Origin: Streptomyces sp. MST-110588
Lineage (GTDB): Bacteria > Actinomycetota > Actinomycetes > Streptomycetales > Streptomycetaceae
Length of the DNA stretch: 64,000 nt
Assembly: GCF_022695595.1 (NCBI RefSeq)
Contig: NZ_CP074380.1
Span: forward strand, 1,054,001 to 1,118,000
Direction: 5' to 3'
Shown: piece after piece, positions 56,935 to 64,000 of the stretch
Layout of the letters: the number at the start of each line of letters is the position of its first letter
Numbering within the stretch: the first letter of the stretch is position 1
Program-made: the position numbers and the translations under genes
The notes under the pieces: generated by a model
The model's input: only the letters and a program-made list of their open reading frames with translations
What the model was told of the DNA's origin: nothing
The model's database searches: none

Positions 56935-58197
56935 TCAGCGCGGCGGGCGCGCCGGGTGACGGTAGTGGTCGGCCACGACCCGGGCCATGGCTCCGGCCGG
57001 GTCCTCGGCGACCTCCTTCGCCGAGAAGAAGATGTGACCGTGCACCTGCGGGTAGCGCCGGGCGAAGGTGAGGTGGCGGGAGAGTTCCGCGCGGTCCTGC
57101 CACTGCGGCGGCTGGCCGGCCGCCCCCGCCTTGTACAGCGCCTCGCCGATGCACAGATGGACGCGGGTGCCGTTGACGACGTCCGCCCACCACGGCACGA
57201 GCTTGGCGTAGTCGGCGGCGGCGAAACCGATGTGCCAGTACACCTGGGGCACGATGTAGTCGATCCACTGCTCCCGCACCCACTTGCGGGTGTCGGCGTA
57301 CAGGTCGTCGTAGGTCTGCACCCCGGCGCGGGTGTCGGAACCGGCCGGATCGGTGGCGCGATTGCGCCATATGGCGAACGGGCTCACCCCGAAGCGGGCC
57401 TTGGGGCGCGTCCGGTGCACCCGGTAGGCGGTCTCCCGCACCAGCCGGTCGATGTTGTCCCGGCGCCAGGCCGCGCGGTCGGGGAATCCGCCGCCGTGCG
57501 CCCGGTACGCGGCGTCGTCGTCGAAGGTCTGCCCCGCCACGGGGTACGGGTAGAAGTAGTCGTCGAAGTGGACGCCGTCGACGGCGTACCGCTCCACCGC
57601 GTCGAGGATCGCGTCCTGGACGAAGTGCCGTACCTCCGGCAGCCCGGGGTTGTAGTAGAGCTTGCCGCCGTACGGCACCACCCACTGGGGGTGCTTGCGC
57701 GCGGGGTGGGAGGGGACCAGCTTCGAGGGGTCGGTGTGGTTGGCGATGCGGTAGGGGTTGAACCAGGCGTGCAGTTCCAGCCCCCGCCGGTGGGCCTCGC
57801 GCACCGCGAAGCCCAGCGGGTCCCAGCCGGGGTCCTTGCCCTGCGTACCGGTCAGGTACTGCGACCAGGGCTCGTACGGGGAGGGCCACAGCGCGTCCGC
57901 GGTGGGCCGCACCTGGAAGACCACCGTGTTGAGCCGGTCCGCGACGGCCTTGTCGAGGAAGGCGATCAGCTCGGAGCGCTGCCGCCCGGACGGCAGCCCG
58001 GCCTTGGAGGGCCAGTCCCGGTTGGCCACCGTCGCCAGCCACATCCCCCGGAACTCCTGCCGCCCGTTGTTGGAAGCCCGCTTTGTCCCGCTTTCCCGGG
58101 CCATCGCCTCGCCCGCCGGGCCCGCACCCGGCAGCGCGACGGCCGCGCCCAGTGCCGTCACGGCGAACGCTCTGCGGCTCAGTGTGATCCGTCTCAT
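56935..58197 (-). CDS. Secreted glycosyl hydrolase-like GHL10 (DUF187) protein
   Basis: 420 residues. Tat-type signal MRRITLSRRAFAVTALGAAV. Then the GHL10 barrel: EFRGMWLATVANRDWPSKAG, LNTVVFQVRPTADALWPSPY, LELHAWFNPYRIAN, DGVHFDDYFYPYPV (Asp-Asp of the putative active site), and YIVPQVYWHIGFAAADYAKL. These proteins are thought to act on peptidoglycan or glycans, though activity is rarely proven. ATG 58197. Confidence 0.9.
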   Translation of the reverse strand: MRRITLSRRAFAVTALGAAVALPGAGPAGEAMARESGTKRASNNGRQEFRGMWLATVANRDWPSKAGLPSGRQRSELIAFLDKAVADRLNTVVFQVRPTADALWPSPYEPWSQYLTGTQGKDPGWDPLGFAVREAHRRGLELHAWFNPYRIANHTDPSKLVPSHPARKHPQWVVPYGGKLYYNPGLPEVRHFVQDAILDAVERYAVDGVHFDDYFYPYPVAGQTFDDDAAYRAHGGGFPDRAAWRRDNIDRLVRETAYRVHRTRPKARFGVSPFAIWRNRATDPAGSDTRAGVQTYDDLYADTRKWVREQWIDYIVPQVYWHIGFAAADYAKLVPWWADVVNGTRVHLCIGEALYKAGAAGQPPQWQDRAELSRHLTFARRYPQVHGHIFFSAKEVAEDPAGAMARVVADHYRHPARPPR

Positions 58198-58378
58198 GTC
58201 GCGCCCCCTACTTGTCCGATACGTCCCGGGGTGAGAGACCAGAATGCCCGCCCCGGCCCCCGGTGCACAGCGACGCGCGGAGTAACGTCGGGGCCGAGGC
58301 GGACGCCGGGGTCTGTTCCCGCCACAAGCGGGGCCCTGTGCCACGCCGCCGGTCCCGAAGATCAGCGAAAGGCACGAG

Positions 58379-59248
58379 GTGACGGACTCAACTGTGGACA
58401 TTGCACGCGTCGGGGTGGTGGGCTGCGGCCAGATGGGCGCGGGCATCGCCGAGGTCTGCGCACGCTCCGGCCTGGACGTCATGGTCGCCGAGACCACCGG
58501 CGAGGCGCTGGAACTGGGCCGCACCCGCCTGACCAACTCGCTCGGCAAGGCCGCCGAGCGCGGCAAGATCACCGTCGCGGAGCGCGACGCGGCGCTCGGC
58601 CGGCTCAACTTCACCACCGACCTCGGCGAGTTCGCCGACCGCGACCTCGTCATCGAGGCGGTCGTGGAGAACGAGCAGGTCAAGACGGAGATCTTCCAGG
58701 TTCTCGACCAGGTGGTCAGCCGCCCCGACGCCATCCTGGCGTCGAACACCTCATCGATCCCGCTGGTGAAGCTGGCCGTGGCGACCTCGCGCCCGGACCA
58801 GGTCATCGGCATCCACTTCTTCAACCCGGCACCGGTGCAAAAGCTCGTCGAGCTGATCCCCGCGCTGACCACCGGGGAGGAGACCATCAAGCGCGCCGAG
58901 ATGCTGGTCCAGAATGTCCTGGGCAAGCACGCCATCCGCGCCCAGGACCGCTCCGGCTTCGTCGTCAACGCGCTCCTGATCCCCTACCTGCTCTCCGCCA
59001 TCCGGATGTTCGAATCGGGCATCGCCAGCCGCGAGGACATCGACAACGGCATGGAAATGGGCTGTGCCCACCCCATGGGCCCGCTCAAGCTCTCCGACCT
59101 CATCGGCCTGGACACGGTCGCCTCGGTCGCCGACTCGATGTACCACGAGTACAAGGAAGCCCTGTACGCCGCCCCGCCCCTCCTCCAGCGCATGGTCGAC
59201 GCCGGCCGTCTCGGCCGCAAGACCGGCTCCGGCTTCTACACGTACTGA
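58379..59248 (+). CDS. 3-hydroxybutyryl-CoA dehydrogenase
   Basis: 289 residues. NAD(P) motif RVGVVGCGQMGAGIAEVCAR, DLVIEAVVENEQVKTEIFQV, ASNTSSIPLVKLA, and the catalytic His in IGIHFFNPAPVQKLVE with GFVVNALLIPYLLSAIRM. The C-terminal HMGPLKLSDL-like segment (AHPMGPLKLSDLIGLDTV) completes the HAD family. Oxidises or reduces 3-hydroxybutyryl-CoA in butanoate metabolism and extender-unit supply. GTG 58379; preceded by AAAGGCACGAG. Confidence 0.95.
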   Translation: MTDSTVDIARVGVVGCGQMGAGIAEVCARSGLDVMVAETTGEALELGRTRLTNSLGKAAERGKITVAERDAALGRLNFTTDLGEFADRDLVIEAVVENEQVKTEIFQVLDQVVSRPDAILASNTSSIPLVKLAVATSRPDQVIGIHFFNPAPVQKLVELIPALTTGEETIKRAEMLVQNVLGKHAIRAQDRSGFVVNALLIPYLLSAIRMFESGIASREDIDNGMEMGCAHPMGPLKLSDLIGLDTVASVADSMYHEYKEALYAAPPLLQRMVDAGRLGRKTGSGFYTY

Positions 59249-59308
59249 GACCTGGCCGGCTCCCGACCCGGCCGTACGCGAGGAGCACCCACCCGCCACC
59301 CGGCAACC

Positions 59309-59340
59309 GGAGGGCCGCCACCATCAGGTGGCGGCCCTCC
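59309..59340. terminator. Terminator hairpin after the dehydrogenase gene
   Basis: Perfect 13-bp stem GGAGGGCCGCCAC / GTGGCGGCCCTCC with CATCAG loop, between convergent genes. Confidence 0.85.
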
Positions 59341-59475
59341 GCCCGTTCCCGGACGGGGGACGTCCGGCCCGCCGACGGGCTGCGCCACCGGCAGACCGTG
59401 CACCGGCACCACGCCGCCCCCTCCTGACGGCCGCGGGCCGCATGGAGATCAGGCAGGTCCGGCAGCCGGACCGGA

Positions 59476-59952
59476 TCAGACCGGATGGTGGTCGGCGACG
59501 GCGCCGAGTTCGATGCCGTGCTCAAGCAGGGCCTTCAGTGCGCACAGCACAGTGGTGAAGCCGCCGACGGTGTCGTTGACCCAGCGGACGGCGTCGTCCC
59601 CCGACCCCTGGAAACCCGTCTCGGTGACCTCCACGAACGTGGCGTTCGACGCCTGCGGGGTGAACTTCAGTTCGACCAGGGTCGGCTGCTCGTAATTGCC
59701 CCACTGGAAGCGGATCAGCCGGCCTTCCTCCACCGCCTCGACCCGGACCTGGACGGACGCGCCGTACGTCTCCCACTCCCAGCGCAGCTCGGCTCCCGGA
59801 ACCATCCTTCCGCTGCTCCTGCTGTACCAGAACCGCGTCGTGACGGACGGATCGGCGAAGGCTTCGAGCACCTCTTCCGGCGGCTTACGAATGATCATGG
59901 AAGCGGAGGCGGCAGGGGCTTGGGTCAGCTCCAGTTTCTGCATGGCCACCAT
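59476..59952 (-). CDS. SRPBCC/AHSA1-like protein
   Basis: 158 residues. MIIRKPPEEVLEAFADPSVT then TRFWYSRSSGRMVPGAELRW, a segment MVPGAELRWEWETYGASVQV, and FVEVTETGFQGSGDDAVRWV with a C-terminal helix GGFTTVLCALKALLEHGIEL. AHSA1-like fold binding a hydrophobic ligand; role unknown. ATG 59952 is 6 nt after GGAG; 59955 and 59943 are alternatives. Confidence 0.88.
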   Translation of the reverse strand: MVAMQKLELTQAPAASASMIIRKPPEEVLEAFADPSVTTRFWYSRSSGRMVPGAELRWEWETYGASVQVRVEAVEEGRLIRFQWGNYEQPTLVELKFTPQASNATFVEVTETGFQGSGDDAVRWVNDTVGGFTTVLCALKALLEHGIELGAVADHHPV

Positions 59953-60285
59953 CATGCACTCCCCGGGCCCCCTGCCCGGTGACGCGCGCCGCCGTCCCCG
60001 CACAGCGAAGACGACGGAGCCCGCGCTCGTCCGCGAGGAGAGCACGGGCCTTTGACCGACGGCGATCCGGGTCAGCCGTCCGCGGGCGAAGAGGAGCGGC
60101 TCCATGAGGAGCCTATGAGGAGGCCCGCGCGGAGGGCTGTCCGTCCGCCGCTCGGGGGAAAGACGGCGGACGGACATCCGGCCGGCGGGCGCCCGTCCGC
60201 CGGCGCTTCCCCCGTGGCTTCCGAGTCAACTGCCGCCGCGCCGCGTGCGGGAGCGTGTGAAAGCCGCGGGCACGGGTGCCCGTCT

Positions 60286-60298
60286 CACACCCCGTGTG
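60286..60298. promoter_or_regulatory. CACACCCCGTGTG motif, copy 1
   Basis: CACAC and GTGTG arms around CCC; same as the two other copies but inverted. 66 bp away from copy 2. Confidence 0.55.
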
Positions 60299-60351
60299 CG
60301 CGGCGCACACCCCCACCGCCTTTCGCCGCCGCCGCTCACGGTGGGTCACTT

Positions 60352-60364
60352 CACACGGGGTGTG
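60352..60364. promoter_or_regulatory. CACACGGGGTGTG motif, copy 2
   Basis: Extended as TTCACACGGGGTGTGC, identical in 16 bp to the copy at 62834-62846 upstream of the TPR regulator. Upstream of the small membrane-protein gene by 148 bp. Confidence 0.6.
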
Positions 60365-60511
60365 CGCGGGTGACCCGCATATTCCCTGCGCACACGCTCC
60401 CGCCGTACAGCCCAGGGCAGTTAGCTGGGCCGCGTATGGACAACGAAGTCTCTTCCGCAAGAGGAAAGAGGAGCGGACCGTGACCGCCCACCCCAAACCG
60501 AACCGGTCGCC

Positions 60512-60736
60512 ATGGAAACGGTGGAGCTCAGGCGCTGCCTCGATGTGCGTACCGCCCGTGTCGACGGACAGCTCGCGCTGCTCGTCCAGCGCTCCGAGCA
60601 GAACGAACGTGACGCGGGCGAACTGCACGCCCGCGTCACGCGTCTGGAGCACGGCCGATGGCCGCTGCCCTCCATCGCCGCGCTCACGGGTCTCGCGGCA
60701 CTGGTGATCGCCGTGTGGCAGGTGGTGGGGCATTGA
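60512..60736 (+). CDS. Small coiled-coil membrane protein
   Basis: 74 residues. Helix VELRRCLDVRTARVDGQLAL and LVQRSEQNERDAGELHARVT with heptad-like spacing, then a C-terminal TM LPSIAALTGLAALVIAVWQV. Resembles small proteins of actinobacterial phage-like clusters (coiled coil plus holin-like TM), but no phage neighbours are seen. No good ribosome site at ATG 60512; a start further upstream is possible. Confidence 0.65.
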   Translation: METVELRRCLDVRTARVDGQLALLVQRSEQNERDAGELHARVTRLEHGRWPLPSIAALTGLAALVIAVWQVVGH

Positions 60737-60810
60737 CACTGCTCGCCGGTCCGGTTCCGGCCGGGACAGGCAGTCGGACGGTACGCGGCGGGACCGGTCG
60801 GGTCAGCCCG

Positions 60811-61341
60811 TCAGCCCAGCCGTATGTGGTGCAGGAGCAGCAGTGCAGCCGCCATGTTGGCGGCCGGCACCTCCCCCTTCGCCACCAGGTCCGGCACGAG
60901 TTTGAGAGGAACCCACTCCCGTTTGTCGGACTCGAAGTCGTCCTGTGGATGACCTACGTACCGGCCCTCGTCGGACCAGTAGATGTGGTGCCGGGCATCG
61001 GTGAGCCCGTTGGACGGCTCCACGGAGAGGAGGTGCCGGAGGGGACCGGGACGCCACCCGGTCTCCTCCTCCATCTCACGGGCTGCCGCGACCGCGATGT
61101 CCTCGCCGTCCTCGACCACCCCCGCGGCCAGCTCCCATCCCCAGTTGTCGGTGATGAAGCGGTGCCGCCACAGCAGCAGCACCTCGTTGGCCCGGTTGAC
61201 CACCGTGGCCACGGCAACGGGCCGCAGCCGGATCAGATAGTGATCCAGATGACGGCCGTCGGGGAGTTCGACATCGGCGAGATTGACCCGGAACCAGCGG
61301 TTCTCGTACACGGTCTGCTCCCTGAGATTCTTCCAACGCAC
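60811..61341 (-). CDS. Nudix hydrolase
   Basis: 176 residues. The Nudix box is complete: Gly74-x5-Glu80-x7-Arg88-Glu89-x2-Glu92-Glu93-x-Gly95 in AAGVVEDGEDIAVAAAREM then EEETGWRPG. Upstream YENRWFRVNLADVELPDGRH is typical of ADP-ribose/ADP-sugar pyrophosphatase-like members. Cleaves a nucleoside diphosphate linked to X. GTG 61341; 50 bp after the regulator stop, same direction. Confidence 0.92.
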   Translation of the reverse strand: MRWKNLREQTVYENRWFRVNLADVELPDGRHLDHYLIRLRPVAVATVVNRANEVLLLWRHRFITDNWGWELAAGVVEDGEDIAVAAAREMEEETGWRPGPLRHLLSVEPSNGLTDARHHIYWSDEGRYVGHPQDDFESDKREWVPLKLVPDLVAKGEVPAANMAAALLLLHHIRLG

Positions 61342-61390
61342 GTAGTGCCACCTTCCGCCGTTGAGCCGGCAAAGGTGACACGGGCCTGGT

Positions 61391-62727
61391 TCACAGCGGA
61401 ACGCGCAGCGCCTCGTCGATCAGGTCGGCAGCCTCGTCGGTGGCGGAGCTCCCGGTTTCGGCCAGGTGCTCACGCACCGCCCGGAGCCGGTCCCGCAGCC
61501 GCTGGGACTCCATCCCCCGTGCCTGCTCCGTCATCTGCGCGGCATTGGCCACGGCCCGGTCCGCGTCCCCTTGGCGCAGCTCGATATGAGTGAGCATGGC
61601 CAGCCGGTGGACCCGGCCCCGGTCGTGCGCGGGGTGTCGACGGCGGCGTCGGCGTGCTGCCGTGCGGAGCGCAGATCGCCCAGGCTCAACAGGGCCTCCG
61701 CCACTTGTACGTTCACCAGGCCCGGCTGGACGTAGTCCGTTTCGTCGGGCTCCAGACCGGGACGTATCCGCTCCGCCGCCGCCTCCGCGCGCCGGATGCA
61801 CGACAGCGCGCTCGCGCCGTCGCCCAGGCGTGCGTAGGACTTGGCCTGCATCGCGTAGAGGTCGGCCGCCAGCGCCGCGGTGATCTGCGGTCCGGCGGTG
61901 CGCAGGGCTGCCTCCGCGAAGGCGACCGCCTGGCGGTACTCCCGTACGAACAGGCACTGGTTGACCAGCAGCGCGATGACATACGCGCCCAGTCCCCGGT
62001 CCCCACTGGCCTTCGCCAGCCGCAGTGCCTGATGGAAGTAACGCTGGGCCAGTCCCAGAGCGTCCGAGTCGTACGCACAGATGCCGGCGACCGCCACCAG
62101 CCCCCCGGTCGCCCGGTGGAGCTGCCGGCCCGTCGCGTCGGTGTAACTGCCGCGCAGCAACGGGGCCGCCTCGGTGTTGAGGAATCCGACGACGCGCGTT
62201 CTGGTCGCTATACCACCCGCCTTCCGGTACATCTGCTCGTAGTGGGTACGGGCCGCGCGCAGCATCTCGATGTCGGCCATGCTCACGCGCGTCAGGCCGT
62301 CCCGCGAGACGTCGGAGTCCTCGGGCGGGTTCTCCCACTCCCATACGGGTATGACCGCCGAAGTGCCGGTGAGCGCCGGGGCGGCCAGCACATGCGGACG
62401 CTGCTGCTCGTCGGACCGCCACAGCGCGGTGGCCCGTTCGACGAAGCCCGACAGCGGAGTGTCGGGCGGGCGCCGCACCCCGGGCCGGCTGAGCCCGATG
62501 TCATCCAGGCCGACGGCACGGTGCAGCCGCTCACCGAGTACCTCACAGATCAGGTCGGGAACCTGCCCGCGGGGCCGCTGCCCCTTCAGCCAGCGTGCCA
62601 CGGCGGTGTGTTCATAGCGCAGGTTCAAGCCGCGCTGACGGCCGAGCTGGTTGACGTGTACGGCCAGTCCGGCATGCGAAATGCCCGCTTCGTCGAGGAT
62701 CGCGTCGAGCAGGCTGTTGGGCTCCAT
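61391..62727 (-). CDS. TPR-containing regulator, NsdA/SARP-associated type (frameshifted)
   Basis: About 445 residues if repaired. N-terminus MEPNSLLDAILDEAGISHAG, LAVHVNQLGRQRGLNLRYEH, TAVARWLKGQRPRGQVPDLI is an HTH-like XRE variant found in Streptomyces differentiation regulators. Then TPR units: RTHYEQMYRKAGGIATRTRV, AQRYFHQALRLAKASGDRGL, YRQAVAFAEAALRTAGPQIT, DGASALSCIRRAEAAAERIR. The last repeat and C-terminus (LAMLTHIELRQGDADRAVAN ... DEAADLIDEALRVPL) are in another frame from about 61610. Restoring one C in GGGGCCGGGTCC joins them as RVHRLAML. ATG 62727 follows GGAGGGCGCC. A CACAC-GTGTG motif lies 107 bp upstream. Confidence 0.85.
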
Positions 62728-62833
62728 GGCGCCCTCCTGATGAGCCCGCCCGGCGCGACGGGCCGTCGTCTCGTGGAGTCGAGTGGATTTGTCGACTCAA
62801 ATCCCCCTCGAATCAGCGTAGTCAAGGGGGGTT

Positions 62834-62846
62834 CACACGGGGTGTG
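62834..62846. promoter_or_regulatory. CACACGGGGTGTG motif, copy 3
   Basis: Within TTCACACGGGGTGTGC, the same 16 bp as copy 2. Located 107 bp upstream of the regulator start, in a promoter-like position. Confidence 0.6.
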
Positions 62847-63047
62847 CTTTTCCGTCCGCTTCCGTCCGTGACCCTTTTCCGTCCGTGACGGCGCGCCGAT
62901 TCGGGGTGGCCGTGCGCCGTGGGGTTACCCCGGCGGCGGTCTTCCCCCCTTCCCCCCGTGCGGGGTGCGGTTTCGCCTTCGGCGGGAGGGGTTGGTGGGG
63001 TGGGCGCTTTGCGCTTGCTGGGTGGTGGGTGGCGGGGTCGGGCCTGC

Positions 63048-63096
63048 GGGGGCGTGTATCAAAGCTGCTTCGCTTTACGCTTTGATACACGCCCCC
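63048..63096. repeat. 18-bp perfect inverted repeat with an AT-rich core
   Basis: GGGGGCGTGTATCAAAGC and its complement with a 13-nt loop TGCTTCGCTTTAC. The core TGTATCAAAGC is unusually AT-rich for this genome. It lies 550 bp downstream of pheT in pheT's direction, so it is probably a terminator or REP-like element. Confidence 0.75.
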
Positions 63097-63221
63097 TCCG
63101 GCCCGCCCCCTCCCGTCCGGTAGCGCGCCCACCCCTGGGGGGAGGGTTGGTAGGTGACCCGCCGTGCGGGTCGGTACCCCGAAGGCGGCTCCTGGTGGCA
63201 AAAAGCACAGGGCGGGCGTAT

Positions 63222-63283
63222 GGGGAGGTCGTGCCCGGAGGGGTGGCCGTACGGGGAGGTCGTACCCGGCGGGGCGGCCGTAC
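63222..63283. repeat. 31-bp tandem duplication
   Basis: GGGGAGGTCGTGCCCGGAGG... at 63222-63252 and GGGGAGGTCGTACCCGGCGG... at 63253-63283, three substitutions apart. Confidence 0.8.
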
Positions 63284-63596
63284 CGGCCGGGTCTTGGGAC
63301 CGGTTGGAAAGATGTGACCGGCGGCTCGGGGACGGCCGGGCGTGGGCGTATCGGGGACTCCCCGCAGGGCCGTGTGCAAGACGCGGGCTTCCTTTTACGG
63401 CGTACCAGCCACGCACACGGCCCGAGGAGTGGCCCCGGTGCGACCGCGCCCCACCCCACCCACCGACCGCACCGGGTCCAAGACCAAACAATCCGCACAT
63501 GACCGACAAGGTCGCGCCGCAGGCATCGCGCCACACACAGCAACCACCCACAACGAGCCGCCGCCCACAAGCGCCACCACCGCCACAGGCGGAAAA

Positions 63597-63625
63597 GAGC
63601 CCGGCAGCGCATCGCTGCCGGGCTC
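63597..63625 (-). terminator. pheT terminator
   Basis: Perfect 13-bp stem GAGCCCGGCAGCG / CGCTGCCGGGCTC with CAT loop, 25 bp after the pheT stop codon. Confidence 0.85.
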
Positions 63626-63649
63626 TCCGCCGACCGGGGCCGCCTCAGA

Positions 63650-64000
63650 TCACGCGCCGCGCAGCACCGCTCCCGTGCGCTCAACGGCCACCGCGACCGC
63701 CGCGTCCCGCGCCGCCGAAGCCTCCTCGGCGGTGAGCGTGCGGTCCGGCGCGCGGAACCGCAGCGCGTAGGCCAGGGACTTCTTGCCCTCGCCGACCTGC
63801 TCACCGGTGAAGACGTCGAACAGCCGCAGCGACTCCAGGAGCCCGCCCGCGCCCTCACGCAGCGCCGCCTCCACCTGGGCCGCCGGAACCGCGGAGTCCA
63901 CGATCAGCGCGACGTCCTGCGTGGCGACCGGGAAGGTGGAGATGCGCGGGGCGCGCACCACGCCCTCCCCCGCCTCCTCCAGGCGGTCCAGGTCGATCTC
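63650..64000 (-). CDS. pheT: Phenylalanine-tRNA ligase beta subunit, C-terminal end (partial)
   Basis: The last 116 codons; the rest is beyond the window. The tail contains the anticodon-binding ferredoxin-fold domain: [80 protein letters not shown]. The PATxRDxAxxV-type start ([12 protein letters not shown]) and FDVFxGxQxxxGKKSLA are specific for PheT. It lies upstream of the arg region, as in other Streptomyces to my knowledge. Confidence 0.95.
   Translation of the reverse strand, partial: EIDLDRLEEAGEGVVRAPRISTFPVATQDVALIVDSAVPAAQVEAALREGAGGLLESLRLFDVFTGEQVGEGKKSLAYALRFRAPDRTLTAEEASAARDAAVAVAVERTGAVLRGA

Larger units (their letters stand above)
59953..60511. other. 559-bp region without a supported gene
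   Basis: Contains two CACAC-GTGTG motif copies (60286-60298, 60352-60364) and a palindromic GGTGGGTCAC / GTGACCC-type pair. Coding-like frames here have no homologous look. The regulatory motifs suggest it is promoter DNA for the gene at 60512. Confidence 0.5.
62728..63649. other. 922-bp region without a supported gene
   Basis: Between the TPR regulator and pheT. Contains the regulatory motif at 62834, a hairpin at 63048-63096, a 31-bp tandem repeat at 63222-63283, and the pheT terminator. Readings on either strand are Pro/Arg-rich with no homology. Likely contains promoters for the regulator. Confidence 0.5.

Noticed and set aside
60512..60736. Part of a prophage
   Set aside because: Only a coiled coil and one membrane helix; no capsid, tail, lysin or integrase genes nearby.
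60113..60739. 208-codon minus-strand frame over the small membrane protein
   Set aside because: Arg-rich, no family, covers the motif-bearing non-coding region.

Overview
The window is high-GC, gene-dense DNA with strong third-position GC bias, GTG/TTG as well as ATG starts, many 4-nt stop/start overlaps (ATGA, GTGA), and actinobacterial families (argCJBDR order, ECF41 sigma factor, DUF1918, DUF4333-like, MmyB-type XRE regulator, leaderless genes). A Streptomyces or close relative chromosome is the best reading. One tRNA gene (Pro, anticodon GGG) is present; there is no rRNA and no CRISPR array.

Layout. 1-4.6 kb: tail of a PlsC-type acyltransferase, a secreted 5'-nucleotidase, and a TetR/MFS efflux pair with a perfect palindromic operator. 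4.7-14.95 kb: arginine biosynthesis on the minus strand, argH and argG, then (after a hydrolase, a DUF488 gene, tRNA-Pro and an HxlR remnant) the overlapping operon argC-argJ-argB-argD-argR with an ARG-box promoter in front of argC. 14,968-21,491: a complete Tn7-like transposon (tnsA-tnsB-tnsC-tniQ, terminal repeats, 5-bp target duplication) inserted just upstream of the argC promoter. 21.5-31.5 kb: a tniQ-like remnant, a methyltransferase broken by a stop codon, an erythromycin-esterase homologue, a TAP-type peptidase, an ECF41 sigma factor with an SRPBCC partner, and two HEAT/ankyrin repeat proteins. 31.7-41.4 kb: two SDR oxidoreductases with divergent regulators, a DUF5997/LysR-effector-domain pair, a DinB-type protein, and a NarL-type two-component system. 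41.8-49.7 kb: a membrane-anchored D-Ala-D-Ala carboxypeptidase, two alpha/beta hydrolases, DUF4180, and secreted/envelope proteins. 49.8-55.9 kb: a sugar ABC importer, PfkB kinase and GH4 glycosidase operon. 55.9-64 kb: assorted enzymes, a Nudix hydrolase, an NsdA/SARP-like TPR regulator, and the 3' end of pheT.

The two main results are the intact Tn7-like element and a repeated pattern of single-base deletions in G/C runs. Five genes (5'-nucleotidase, tnsB, TAP peptidase, HEAT protein, TPR regulator) each become full length if one G or C is restored. This looks more like sequencing or assembly error than five independent pseudogenes, and reads would settle it.
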